64,000 nucleotides of DNA. It comes from Apostichopus japonicus. Lineage: Eukaryota; Echinodermata; Holothuroidea; Aspidochirotida; Stichopodidae. Shown piece after piece: positions 1 to 13,600 of the stretch; the first letter of the stretch is position 1, and each line of letters opens with the position of its first letter. A program made the translations under genes and the position numbers. The notes beneath the pieces were generated by a model. It worked only from the letters and a program-made list of their open reading frames with translations. It had not been told where the DNA came from and searched no databases. The stretch lies in assembly GCF_037975245.1 (NCBI RefSeq), contig NC_092572.1:8375001-8439000 (forward strand), in the 5' to 3' direction.

Positions 1-143
<143 letters not shown>

Positions 144-167
144 GGTTTATATATAGATGCTTATAAA

Positions 168-169
168 GG

Positions 170-250
<81 letters not shown>
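168..250. repeat. (AT)n dinucleotide microsatellite
   Basis: An almost pure AT run with two single-base interruptions, lying just after the AGAT tract. Confidence 0.95.
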
Positions 251-254
<4 letters not shown>

Positions 255-785
255 GACAGTAAGGGACAAACACGACTACTGTATTAAGCAATGGAACTAG
301 TATGCTTATAGTTCTGATGTACAATTTCATCTATCGTTTTTGACAGTGTTTCTTGATGTAAAAGGTTTGCAGTAGCTATTATAAATGGAATATTATTCTA
401 ACAAACTCCCAACTTTTGACTGATTCTTTTTCTGAGTAACTCGCTTGAAATATGACCCCTTTTTTTTTCTTGGTTGATCTGGGACTAAACCAGAGGAAAT
501 ATTGGGTGTATAATAAACCCAGACAGTTACTAGGCGATTTTCACAAATTGTGCATATAAGAATATGAAGAATCAACTATAGGAAGGTAAAGTTGCAGTTT
601 GTGTTAAAGTTGCTGCAGTTCCCTACTCCCAACCTCCCACATCCCAACCCTCGGCCAAACACCCCAAATGTAAAGAATAGGTAGATTTATGACACAGCCA
701 ATGATCTATAACTTAAACGGGATACATGAATCTTGTGAAAGTACTAAGTCATTGATGGAGATTTCAATCATTGTACCTTAAAGAA
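251..785. other. Unassigned AT-rich DNA
   Basis: I see no convincing exon, RNA gene or element in this stretch. The minus-strand open frame near 393-575 is low complexity and has no recognisable motif. Confidence 0.5.
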
Positions 786-1183
786 GAGCAGTGTACATTA
801 TTACCAACACGTAGATTGTCCTACACGAGGGAATGCTACCCTGGACCTTTGTTATTCCAATGTCAAAGAAGCCTATAAAGCATCACCATTGACGCCACTA
901 GGAGGCTCTGATCGTGATCTGGTAATCCTCTATCCCAGCTATCGACCCATTGTACAGAGACAGAGGCCCCACACCGTCACAACTCAACAATGGAACTGCC
1001 AAGCACGTGAACAGCTGCAATCGATACTGGATACAACAGACTGGGATATGTTCATCGAATCATGGAGCTATAAACAGATAGCTCCATGATCGAATCGACA
1101 AATGGGATTGACGAACTGACTGAGACGATCAGCAGCTATGTGAACTTTTGTGTGGACTGTTCAGTACCCACGAAACAGGTTAA

Positions 1184-1799
1184 AGCAGCATTTTGCGTTG
1201 GGTCGCTTTTTTCCACTTTTTTAACATGTGCATCGATTTTTTTACATGTATCAATCATAAAACAGCAATCTAAGATACCATCCAAGTTTCACCCTGCCAA
1301 GAGCGTTAATTAGCGAGTAATTAACGATTTATGTCGATAAATGAGAAGAGTGTCCTCGACAAATTTCACAGTTAAAATTAATCGCATACAATTCCGCCAA
1401 ACCCACTAGTTTGAATTCAACCAATCAGAGATGCAGGTTTAGTTATGAGCCGTTGCTAAAAATAGATTCAAGACTTCGCGTTGGTTGTACCAGGGAGTTG
1501 TTATGCAACTCCCTGGTACAACTGCCATATAGACTGTACACAAATCAAGCGTGGTGTTATATTACGTATCTGTCAATGACGTTCGTAGTGTTTAAATATT
1601 CATATTATGGGCGAGGTTTATTGGGTTCCCAACGGAAAATATCTTGGAGAACAACAAAGTTGAAAGTTGCAAATTTTTCGACTTTCATGCCACCATTTGA
1701 AGTAAAATATAAATAGATTAGCTAGTTATGTATGTCGTTATGGCAAAGTGGAATCAGTGAGGTTGAGAAAAATCATAGAAAAGGACGCAAAATGCTGCT
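1184..1799. mobile_element. 616-bp non-autonomous DNA transposon with TTAA target duplication, nested in the LINE
   Basis: The LINE reading is interrupted between the codons for VPTKQVK and for YPNNKPW. The inserted DNA starts agcagcattttgcgt and ends acgcaaaatgctgct, a 15-bp perfect terminal inverted repeat. It is flanked by TTAA at 1180-1183 and 1800-1803. TTAA duplication is typical of piggyBac and Kolobok superfamilies, and I cannot tell which. There is no transposase. A perfect 17-bp inverted repeat with a 5-base loop (1484-1500 and 1506-1522) sits near the middle. Confidence 0.85.
1484..1522. repeat. Perfect hairpin inside the TTAA element
   Basis: gttgtaccagggagttg, then 5 bases (ttatg), then its exact reverse complement. 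It could fold as a strong stem in DNA or RNA. Confidence 0.9.
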
Positions 1800-3825
1800 T
1801 TAAGATTTACCCAAACAATAAGCCATGGATTACAAACAATGTTAAAAGAATAGTCAATAAGAAAAAGGGTGTCTTTGGCCGTGGCAATAGAGATGAGTTG
1901 AAGGTGGTACAAAGGGAACTAAAAGAGTGCATTAGGAAAGAAAAAGCAATATATAAACGTAAAATTGAGAACCATTTTGTTGACAACAACATGAAACAGG
2001 TATGGGATGGTATGCGTTTAATGAGTGGATATACCAACAGTAACAAGAGATCACCATTGCCCGATACCTCAGTAGAATATGCAAATGAGCTCAACCATTT
2101 TGATAATAGGTTCGACTGCGTTGATGTTTCATCACAGGCTAATGAGCTGACACAAATGTTGGCAGGGCTAGAGAGTACTTGAACCATTTTTAAATGTTGC
2201 TGAAGACGATGTTCGTAAAGAATTTGCTGGCCTGAGTGCTGCAAAGGCTGCTGGTCCAGACCAGCTTAGTCCCCGGGTATTGAAATACTGCGCTAATCAG
2301 CTTGCCTACAAATTTATACGTCTATTTTTAACCTTTCATTTAGACAGAAAACAATTCCCGCATTGTGGAAACAGTCATGTATCATTCCTGTGCCAAAGAA
2401 GGCAAACATCACATGTATGAATGACTTCCGGCCCGTGGCCCTGACTTCTGTTGCGATGAAATCCTGCGAGCGCAATGTGTTAAGGTACATGAAACCCTAA
2501 GTGAGTGAACACCTTGATCCGCTGCAATTTGCTTCTCGTGCAAAGCGCAATACTGAGGACACAATTCTTTATTGCTTAGAGAAAGTGTATTCCCATCTGG
2601 AAAAGTCGAATGCAGGTCATTCTGCTAGAATTACGTAATTCGACTTTTCCTCTGCATTCAATACGATCCAACCACATTTTTTGGTACATAAGTTGCTAAA
2701 CATGAACGTCCCGCATAACCTAGTCACATGGTTATTCAATTATCTCACTAATCAATCGCAGTATGTTAGGATCAACCAGTCCAACTGTGTGTCCAACACA
2801 TTAGTTTCGAGCACTGGTGCACCACTGGGAACTGTTCTTGCCCAGTTTTTATTCACTGTTGATACTTCAGATGCTAGATCATCACATGACAGCTGCCCTC
2901 TAATTAAATTTGCTGATGATACTGCATTAGTGGGTTTGATTACAGGAGATGATGGAGGTGAATACTTGTCTCAAATAAATTGGTTTGTAGACTACTGTGA
3001 TCAAAATTTCCTTGAGCTTAACGTGGAGAAGACAAAGGAAATGGTGATTGATTATAGGAAAGGAGATCATGAACCTCCTCCTGTTGTTATCAAAGACCTG
3101 GCTGTAAACCGTGTCTCGTCCTATAAGTAGCTTGGCGTAGTTTTGGATGATCAGCTGAATTGGCATGACCACATTGATTATTTGGTAAGACGGATCAATC
3201 CAAGACTATTCCTTGCGGAAATTGAATACCTTCAACATCAGTAGAAACATCCTTTCTATTTTCTACAATTTTGTAATTTTCAGTGTGTGGTCATATTGCA
3301 TTAATTGTTGGGGAGGTAATGTCAATGGTACCGACAGAAAACGGATAGATTCTATTATAAGCCAAGTCAGTCGCATCCTAGGCGAGCGTCAGCAGTCAGT
3401 GAACACCTCATATCATCTTCACCTTCAAAGTAAACTTGCTGGGGTTCTCAACAACAGTAGCCACCCTCTACACATTAATTTGGAAAGTGCAATAATACCC
3501 CGCAGTGGGCGGATGAGACTACCCTGTGCCGTTACAAATCCTCCTTTATCCCTCATTGTATTAAACTTCATACTGAATCTTTTACTCGTTAGGTCAGTAA
3601 TCTTGCTCATTGTGCAATCCAATGTTTCACAAGTATCTCTGGTGCTGTTTTACTGTATTTTGTATTTTACCGTTTTTACGTATCTTGCCAGCTTTGTTTT
3701 AAGTCTAATGTCTTAGTATTTGAGAGTCTGATATATTTTGTGTGTATTTTATGTACTGTACGTACGTTTTATAATGTGAGCAATCAATTGCCCAGCTTGG
3801 GATGCAATAAAGAGAATCTCAATCT

Positions 3826-4260
3826 GAAAAAGTGCAAAATAGGACACAGATGTGAAATTTTGTTGGTGTATTTATTTCCTTTTTATCATTTATGATTTCA
3901 CTTTCGTTGGACATTTCTGTCTGGTCAAAGAACTTCATTCAAAGACCTTTATCACTTTCTTCTTCTTCCACATAAGTCAAGAACAATTGTTGTCTATAAA
4001 AAGAGTAAAATATTTATTTCAACAGCACCTATTTTCATTGGAGCTTGTGCATGTTCCACAAAATATTGTTGAATTATGCATCTAAAGTTGACTTGATAAT
4101 TGAAGTTCATGATTAAAAGCTTCTAAACATTGTCAAGGTATTGGATACTGCAAGGATAATCTGAACAAACCATGATACTTTAAAAGTACACTGAAAATAT
4201 CACAGTTACCAGATAAATCTCTCTAAACTAAAGAGAAAATATTCTGAAGTTTGAATAGTG
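3826..4260. other. Unassigned DNA downstream of DPAGT1
   Basis: No exon or element is recognised. On the minus strand this would be 3' flank or 3' UTR of DPAGT1. An aataaa-type signal on the minus strand is possible near 4012-4017 but is not decisive. Confidence 0.4.
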
Positions 4261-4265
4261 CAATA

Positions 4266-4650
4266 AGAAAAATAGGCAAGAACATATGCTTTCAGTTGCA
4301 ATTGTTAAGAAATTTACTTTCAATTAATATCAATTTACTCATTGGACGTGCAATAATTCTTTGCCATAACCTCGCAACAGTTTTATATTGGTTTGGTTCA
4401 CTTATCACATCAGTCGATCAAAACATGTCTTGTCATGTCAGGGCATGAATTTTGCAAGAACACATGAATTCTGTTGCAATTGTAAGAAATTTACTTTCAA
4501 TCATATCATATTTTTTTTATGAAGAAATTCAGATCAACTGAAAACTCATTTGATTTGCATAATTCTTTGCCAATACTTCTCAAAAGTTATATATCGGTGG
4601 TTCACTTATCACATCAGTCAATCAAAACATGTCTTGTAAAGCCAGGGCAC
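4266..4650. repeat. Direct tandem duplication of about 180 bp in the DPAGT1 3' flank
   Basis: The block around 4266-4445 recurs at about 4450-4645. Both contain aagaaatttactttcaat, a diverged aattctttgcca segment, and ttcacttatcacatcagtc followed by aaaacatgtcttgt. The copies have diverged by substitutions and small indels. Confidence 0.8.
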
Positions 4651-4685
4651 CGTCGGTGATGAATTCTATCTGACATGAAGATAAC

Positions 4686-7600
4686 TCATTCTACAACATC
4701 ATAGAATACACCGGCGAGTTTGTAACGAATGAAGAATGCAACGCAGCTGCCAATTATCTAAAAACAATGAAAACAAGGAAAAATGTAAACCGAGTTCAAG
4801 AGGTATTAGCTACATGTCAATCGATTTAAAAAAAATATCTCAATTATCAGTGAGACTATGATGTTGAGTGACTAAACCCTTATTCAAAGAGAATGAATTG
4901 TATGAATCTTTGCTGCTAATGTATGATACTACCATCCCATTATAGTCATAAGTGAGAATGTACGATGTTATGATACTAACATCTCATATAATGCGCACAC
5001 ACCACTCAAAGAATGTTTATGACGCAATAAACAAATAGAAATGATACAAATAATACATAATAATACAACACAATGACAGAAGAAAAACTTAATGGTTCAA
5101 GATTATGTAAAAGCTTTTGTCATTAAGTGGGATTTGATGCTCTTCTTAGAGTTAGAGAGAGTAGCTGCTTGTCTGATTTTTTATGGAGAGTTGGTTCCAT
5201 AAGAGAGGGGCAGAAACAATAAATGGCCTATCCCCCCAGAGTGTTTGGACTTAATTTCAGATAATAAAAATTGAGAGCTGGATCTTAGATTACGATATGT
5301 AATAAGTCAGAAATATACATTGGACCATGTCCTTTAAGTGATTTATAAACAATAAGGAGAATTTTATACATTATGCGATATTTTACAGGTAGCCAGTGTA
5401 GGTTTTTTAAGACAGGGTGGATATGACAATGCTTATGAGAATAAGTTACAATACGCGCAGCTGAGTTCTGGATTAATTGGAGTCTATGAAACTGTTCTTG
5501 TGGAAGACCGAGAAGTAAGGAATTGCCCATATCCAACCTTGAAGTGATAAAATAATTTACAATTTGTTCAGTTGCCTATCATTTAAATATTTTCGTAATT
5601 TGTAGATGCTTCTGAGGTGATGAGATGAAATGCAGCAGAACTTGTTATTTGTGGCGATTCATAAACATATTGGAATCAAAATTTACGCCAAGATTACGCC
5701 CATGAGTGGAAGGGCCAACCTGAACATTACCAATTGATATGCATGGAATATTAATATTAGCAAGCTGATGACAAGAACCAATCATTGATGCAACTTACAA
5801 GGCATCTTATGGCTTCAACTCTCTCATCTTGAGAAGGAATCTCCGTTGTTTCTGTTTCCTTTACGACAAGGGTTATAACATCCTTTTATTGAACATATAT
5901 ATATAAGTCTTACCTGAATGACCATCAATATGATTGTCAATGTTTGTTCGTGAAGAGGACCAAAGATTCTCAACATCAGGTTTATAATGGTGAAGTTAGA
6001 GCACTCTACGTATTCCCTGTCTTCTCCTACTCCTTGTCGAACATTGATGAGACCGAGAATCCAGTACAATTTAAAAAATGTTTTACCTGCAAATGAATTA
6101 GAGAAATCAAGTTAAGTTTTGAATTTATTCTCGTTTTTCGTAACTAAAAAAATTATTTCGAAATATATTGAAAACAGAAAATGTTAAGCATGATATCCTG
6201 AGTATTCGAAGTATATGAAGCTTTTTTAATTTTACCCAGCAGTTGCTCTAGAGTGGTGTAAGAAACACCATGTGCTACTGATGGTGACAAAGCTATTTAG
6301 AAGCAAAATCATGAAATAACAATCACTATTGGTCAAGAAATAAATAACTCTATGCAGTAGAAGGAATCTAAGCTCTAGGTTTTAAGTATTGATACCTTAT
6401 ATGATATCATAGAAACTTATGGTGAATACTGCAATGTTCAAATTTTGTGTGGAAGTTTTGAAAGTTCCGGATTTTGTTTATCTTTTATGAAATTTCTGAG
6501 TATAACACTACTTTACATATTATGACCAGTATTAAAGCAATATGGTAAATAGTAAATTTGTATGACTTTTTGTGATACAATACTGCTTAAATTATTTGCT
6601 GAACTTGATATTTATACAGTTTATAATGCAACTTACCTAGTATATTTAAATCTTTCATTTTGAACTTTGTGTAACTCATGGAGAGTTTATCTGTCTTTGA
6701 GTTGTACCTTCGAAGAGCAAAACAAATACGTATGAGTTAGACATTTAAACAGACAGACCTTGTATATTAAACACTTCAATGTTAGAGCTTTCCTGATTTC
6801 TAAATTCAAAACAGGTGAATCAACAGTTAAGAAAAGTAGAATTATGATTTGGTTATATAAGGTAGCAGCCTTGACATACCCTATTAATTTGAAAAATCCA
6901 CTGTACTAATTGATATACTCTGGCAAAGATTTAATGTTGGAAATGGTGTTATTGCAATGTATTGTATCATCGCCAAAACCTAGGTTAACATTACAGACAC
7001 ACATTCCGAAGTATACTAATACGCTATCATGACGGGCCCAGTAGTTGTAGTGAAAAGGCCACCCTGAAAGCAACATGGCGTTCAGCCAAGCCCAACATCA
7101 ACAGAGGGCGCTGTCATATCGGTCCTGTCTAGTTCTGCGAAACTTGACAGGGTTGATCAACCATGAATTGATCACTAGTATATAAAAAGTAGGTACGTAA
7201 TTATTGCAAAGGAGAGTGCTGTTTGGACCATATTTTCGAAGTTCCTGAAGTTGAGCTAACTGTTATAAGTCACCTTCGTTTGTATTTCCTAAAGCATGTT
7301 TTTACATTCAGTGAAACTGCAGAAGTGGAACCTTGAACAAGTCAATTGATTTTCAAGATTGTCTATGGTTTTGACAATATATCCCTCACTGACTTTATCA
7401 TGTTTGCTAAAAGTAGTTGTACCAGAGGTCATTGTCTGAAACTCCAGAAGTTACAAAGTAGGATTAATATTCAGCATAACTTATTTTCTAAAAGTGTTGT
7501 GAATGAGTGGAATGGTTTGCCTGAGATAGTTGTCTTCTGTTTTTTTTTTCTCTCCTATAGGGTCCTTGATAGGGACTTGTGTGTCCTTCCTGATCTTTTA

Positions 7601-10600
7601 TTCTACTAAACTAAACTAATTACCCAGCGCATCAGTATGCAAGGTTTAATCCAGCTTGTTTGCATACTTGTCAACGCTTTCAGAAGATCGTGTTCCTATA
7701 ATTTCAGAGATCAACAAACGATCGGAAGACACAAATTATGTCAGTTATGACAGTGCCCCTCTGTTGAACTGCCAGAGAGCCCCCATTGTCTAACCAAAAA
7801 GTTATTTTTCTTTTTGAAAGTTATACAATTTATGAATCTGGCAACAGCAGAACAGATGACTAGTAGTGTTATGAACAATGAATTGATCCAAACACAGATA
7901 ATAAGTGATAATAATCCACACTAAGAAAAGCCCTTCACCTTTTGCATACTGTAAATTGAACAGTTAACCAGATATCTTAAATGTTACATATTTCAAATGA
8001 ACCGAAAAAAATAATTATGAAATTAAAACTATTGCAGAGCCATATGTTCTGGTGACATTGCAGAAAACAACACTGGGATCTATTGCAAACCTGTAATAAC
8101 AAAGATTTTTCTTGGAAAAAAACTTAGTGAACAACTATATCCAGAGGTAGAAAACCAAGATATTTGAATGGACCTCCAATAATGGCATGGAGTATATTTT
8201 TCTTTCCAATAAGTGTGTCATTGTCTGTCACTGAGAAATCCCATAAATGTCATGAAACAAGTGTGATAAGTAATTATGGATTATCCTATCACAATCAAGT
8301 TTGTAAGGGCATAGCACAGCTGAACAGTTTAATTAAACCAACTGTTAGGATACGTGCTTACCTTGGCAGTCTATGTCTCGGACAAGGAACAAAGTGGAAC
8401 AACTGAGGAACCGAAAAAATGAAATTGAAGACTTGAGGGATAAAGAAGAGAAGCATGGTCTTGCTGAAATGACCAAGGATTCCCACCACCGCAAACGTCA
8501 TTCCAGAGAAGTAACAGAAAGTATCTCCGACAAAGAGCTTTGATGGGTACCTGAAGAAGAAAGAGACCAGAAAATAAAAGACAATAGGGGATAAACCTTT
8601 TACTACAAGGTAGTGAAGATATTTGTTTGAGTGAGAGAGAATACAACTATCTGTGGATTATTGATTTGTTACCTTATAGCATAATACTAACAAGAATGAC
8701 CAAATTGTTACACAAAGGCAAAGATGTACAGCAGTATTTTATGCACAGATCAATAGCACTTCCAATATGGCAGGATGAACAAAATTCACATACCTGAAAA
8801 GTAGTATACAAAATGAGAGGCTATACTATGAAAGGACTCCATCAGCTAGCTACAGTAGTTACCATAGATATCCTGAGCTCTTTTACAAGTTAAATTTTAT
8901 CATGTGCTGGATGCATGCAAATGGACTTGTTCTTAATGAAAACCAAAATATTTGTGGATAAGAAAATTTGATTATTTTGCTAAACTTTTCAAAAATTAAA
9001 GCAAAGTGGGTAGTCATATTTTATGCTTGTGGTGAAACTTGTGGTATCAGTTTTTCTCTAGTTGATTTTCCAAGTTATTCAGGACATCTTAAATTTGCAG
9101 TTTGTAATTTTGCAACACTTTTGGAACATGGAAACATTTTCTAAAACATGACAGCAATATTAAAATTGAAATTTTTCCTTACCAATTATAGTACAAAATA
9201 GCAGCACAAACTGCTGTGTAAGGCATCAAGAAATATAAGGAAAACTGGTGGGATTCTGGGTACTTTCCTGAAAGGTAAATCAATAATATATACTGTGACT
9301 GATTGATGTAGTAAACACAACTGGCAAATTTAACCTTTTTCAAATTATCATGCAAGGATAAAATTATTAAAATGCTTAGGATGAATACTTTAATTTTTTA
9401 TTTCTCCTTTGATTCTCTCAAATTTGACAGAATTGTTTTATATTTTTGTTGTTGTAGAGATTGGATCTTGCTGTACAATTGCAAGTTATAACTGTTAACT
9501 GTTACATTCAAGTATTATTCAACGAGGAAACAACAACAAATGTTGAATTTGTTCTGTTTATTTCTCCTTTGATTCTCTCAAATTTGACAGAATTGTTTTT
9601 ATATTTTCGTTATTGTAGAGAATGCATTTTGCTGTTCAATTGACTGTAACATTCAAGTATTATTCAACTAGGAAACAACAACAAACGGGTACATTTATTC
9701 ACAATGCACTTAAACTAACACATCAGGAATAATGTGAACAATACTTTACTTGTTAGTTCGTAGAAATTAAACGCCATTATGCTGAGCCCGATGATGAAAG
9801 ATTGTCCAGCTTCGATACCATTAATCCCGGCCAGGATGTTAATGGCATTGGTACAGAAAACAGCCAACATTCCCATATACACAAAGTACAGCAGACCTTC
9901 AGAAAACAATTAAATTCAGTGACTATGAATTATGAATATAAAATGGTGATCATGCCAAATATGAGTAGCATGAGGGAGGTTCCTTTTTCAAACAGCTAAG
10001 AAGGTGCGATTCAATATCAAACTTACCCTGAATACGTGTGAACCCTTTTCTTTCCTGTATATATATATTTGCATTTTATATATGTTTATTATGTTGTTGT
10101 TCAATGCTAAAGTTAAAATATCTAGCTCAAGGCCCAGGCTTCTATTTCATTTTTGTATAAATTTCCATACAACATGACACAATCTTCTAACAATTAGATA
10201 TTTTCAATGATTAATTGCTTTTAAGTAGTGCTTGCTATGTGACAGTTATATGTCTTATATTGTAAATTGACTCTAGGTTAGGATATCAAGTGAAATAACT
10301 AAATTGCCCGATATGTCAATGGGGATCCCACACTTAGCTTTGAACTGATAAAGATTTTGACACAGTGACAGACTTGGAGTACCGATCAACTCAGGGTACC
10401 AACTCTCTGTCTAAACATAACATCTAGCTACTTACCTAGATTCAAAGCTGGTCCTAACAATCCTTGCAATGGTTTGGGGACAATAATGGTGGTAGAACCA
10501 AAGTTAACCAGATAAACCATCAGCAAGGGCAATGTGGCCATTGTAGGGAGCAGCAGTTTATGACGCCATCGCAAATCAAGAACGTCATCAGCGAATCCCA

Positions 10601-13600
10601 GAAAGATCATACAACAAATGGATAGCAGAGCAGCTACAAACTCAACAAACTATATAATAGGGAACAAAGAGAACAAGATATGTTGTTAGTTCAGTGCATT
10701 CATAAAACAACAGAAACTGAGAAAGATCATACAACAAATGGATAGCAGAGCAGCTACAAACTCAACAAACTATATAATAGGGAACAAAGAGTACAAGATA
10801 TGTTATTAGTTCAGTGTATTAATAAAACAACAGAAACTGAGAAAGATCATACAACAAATGGATAGCAGAGCAGCTACAAACTCAACAAACTATATAATAG
10901 GGAACAAAGAGTACAAGATATGTTGTTAGTTCAGTGCATTTATAAAACAACAGAAACTGAGAAAGATCATACAACAAATGGATAGCAGAGCAGCTACAAA
11001 CTCAACAAACTATATAATAGGGAACAAAGAGTACAAGATATGTTGTTAGTTCAGTGCATTTGGGTCATTCCGTGTCAAATCACGGATGGCTGTTGCTGCA
11101 CCCTTTCCAAAAATTCCCAAATTTATTGTATGATTGGACCACCATAAAATAAGCATATTCTGAAAATTTCAGTTGCATTGCTTTACAATTGGCCGATTTA
11201 TCACACTTTGAAATTCCGCAATTTGTCGCCACCATGGCATTTTGGCATTTTCTTGACTTTTGAGGTCTCATTTCTCAGCAATTGAACATTCTACTACCTT
11301 TCTAATACAGATGCCTAAAGAGTCTATCCCATAGAACAGGAAAATAAAAAATTAGGCTACAAAAAAATTGTCTTGTGGAGTTAGGTCAACTTAAAAGTGT
11401 CAAAATATTTGATTTTTGTACTTTTCACTAAAAAATGTGCTATTTTTTAGTGATGAATTGCTCCTAAACCATTGCTTCAGGGTACTTGATTCTTTCAGAG
11501 GTTATTATGTCTAGTACAAATATTACAAAATAATGATTACAATGCTTTCCTAGACTATGTTTGCAAGTTGTGCAACTCTAAAGTTGCTATTTCATGCTGC
11601 GATTCAGCATGAGGTAGGGGTTTTGATGCCAATTTTTTACCAAAGTAACCATGTTAGAGGTGTCAGGGTTTATACTTTATTAATAAGTATAAAGTTCTTA
11701 CACCTAAAAAACAAATTTCAGGGTTCTAGCTGTTCTCAATATTAATTTATGAAGTTGTTAAGTTGCTCCGATGTACAAAAGAGGTCGTTTTTGACGGCCA
11801 ATAACTCAAAACGCGTCAAATTAAAAAAAATTGATAATTTTTTCTGGAAGAGATATAGTACCACCCTGTTTGTACAAAAAATTTCAGGAGGGTGTTTTGC
11901 CTTATTTTGAAATGAAAAATCCTTAAAGTTTGTCAAAGTCAGTACACACATATGTATGTACAGTGTGTACAGTACATACACTGCACTGAGTGTATATGTA
12001 CGGAGTGCCATGAGTGCCAGAAGACTATGTTGAAACTAACACTAATATACACACTGTACATATACAATTGGTTGAATTAGAAGACTTTACTATAGAATTA
12101 ATTTCAACCAGTACATAGATGTATGTACAGTACAAACTGTACTGGGTGTACATGTAGTGTGTTAGTGTTGTTTTAACATAGTCTTCTGCCACTCATGGCA
12201 CTCCGTACATATACACTCAGTACAGTGTATGTACTGTACACACTGTACATACATGTACTGGTTGAAATTCATTTTATAAGTCTTCTAATTAAATGAATTC
12301 AACCAGGAGCAGACAAGTACATTGCAAATAGTATTTTGTTATATGAAATTAAAAACTGCACAGTATTGAACTGAATGACCTTGAAGTACAGTACAATACC
12401 CAGGGTCAAAACTCATGGAACATCAAAACAGGCAAAAACGTTTTTTTGTAAAAATCCCAAACTTTGAGGATTTTTCATTTCAAAATAAGGCAAAACACCC
12501 TCCTGAATTTTTTTGTACAAACAGGGTGGTACTATATCTCTTCCAGAAAAAATTATCAATTTTTTTTAATTAGACGCGTTTTGAGTTATTGGCCGTCAAA
12601 AACGACCTCTTTTGTACATCGGAGCAACTTAACAACTTCATAAATTAATATTGAGAACAGCTAGAACCCTGAAATTTCTTAATGTGTAAGAACTTTATAC
12701 TTATTAATAAAGTATAAACCCTGACACCTCTAACATGGTTACTTTGGTAAAAAATTGGCATCAAAACCCCTACCTCATGCTGAATCGCAGCATGAAATAG
12801 CAACTTTAGAGTTGCACAACTTGCAAACATAGTCTAGGAAAGCATTGTAATAATTATTTTGTAATGTTTGTACTAGACATAATAACCTCTGAAAGAATCA
12901 AGTACCCTGAAGCAATGGTTTAGGAGCAATTCATCACTAAAAATAGCACATTTTTTAGTGAAAAGTACAAAAATTAAATATTTTGACACTTTTAAGTTGA
13001 CCTAACTCCACAAGACAATTTTTTTGTAGCCTAATTTTTTATTTTCCTGTTCTATGGGTTAGACTCTATAGGCATCTGTAATAAAAAGGTAGTAGAATGT
13101 GTAATTGCTGAGAAATGAGACCTCAAAAGTCAAGAAAATGCCAAATTGCCATGGTGGCGACAAATTGCGGAATTTCAAAGAATTTTAAATCGGCCAATTG
13201 TAAAGCAATGCAACTGAAATTTTCAGAATATGCTTATTTTATGGTGGTCCACTCATGCAATAAATTTGGGAATTTTTCAAAAATGTCGAACTACAACATA
13301 CCCCAAAATCTGGTGATTTGATATGGAATGACCCATTTATAAAACAACAGAAACTGAGAAAGATCATACAACAAATGGATAGCAGAGCAGCTACAAACTC
13401 AACAAACTATATAATAGGGAACAAAGAGAAAAAGATATGTTATTAGTTCAGTGCATTCATAAAACAACAGAACTTTCATATCTTGAGGAAATTTGTTATT
13501 TTTCAAAACAAGCACGGTCGCTAAGCATAGCGAGAAATCTTGTCACACAGACTGGAAAAGATGGGAAAGACTCTGTTGCTGCTATACAGTGTGATTTTGT

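Larger units (their letters stand above)
786..3825 (+). mobile_element. Broken non-LTR retrotransposon (LINE, CR1/Rex/jockey-like)
   Basis: The plus strand carries the end of an apurinic endonuclease domain (about 800-1075: CPTRGNATLDLCYSN, then a PLGGSD motif). After a 616-bp insertion it continues with the linker (NKPWITNNVKR, about 1815-2170) and then reverse transcriptase. RT landmarks are KAAGPDQLSPRVLK near 2250, STGAPLGTVLAQ near 2815, the catalytic FADD box near 2910, and KTKEMVIDYRKG near 3040. Several frame breaks and stops, including one before LGVVLDD near 3128, show it is dead. Near 1050-1095 a small inverted duplication (tcatggagctat and its complement) lies inside the endonuclease end. 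The 3' part to about 3825 is a non-coding tail ending in an A-rich stretch after aataaagagaatctcaatctg. The clade call is from motif style only. Confidence 0.88.

Noticed and set aside
7010-7250. Promoter with TATA-like gtatataaaaag inside DPAGT1
   Set aside because: No exon or start follows except a truncated LINE end, and TATA-like words are common in this AT-rich DNA.
8371-8646. Minus-strand frame rich in Leu/Cys as its own gene
   Set aside because: The same strand in another frame is DPAGT1 coding exon 6; this frame is its shadow.
11557-12830. Paired frames [20 protein letters not shown] as a duplicated gene
   Set aside because: They are the two arms of the foldback element read on opposite strands. 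There is no domain, and arm identity explains the similarity.
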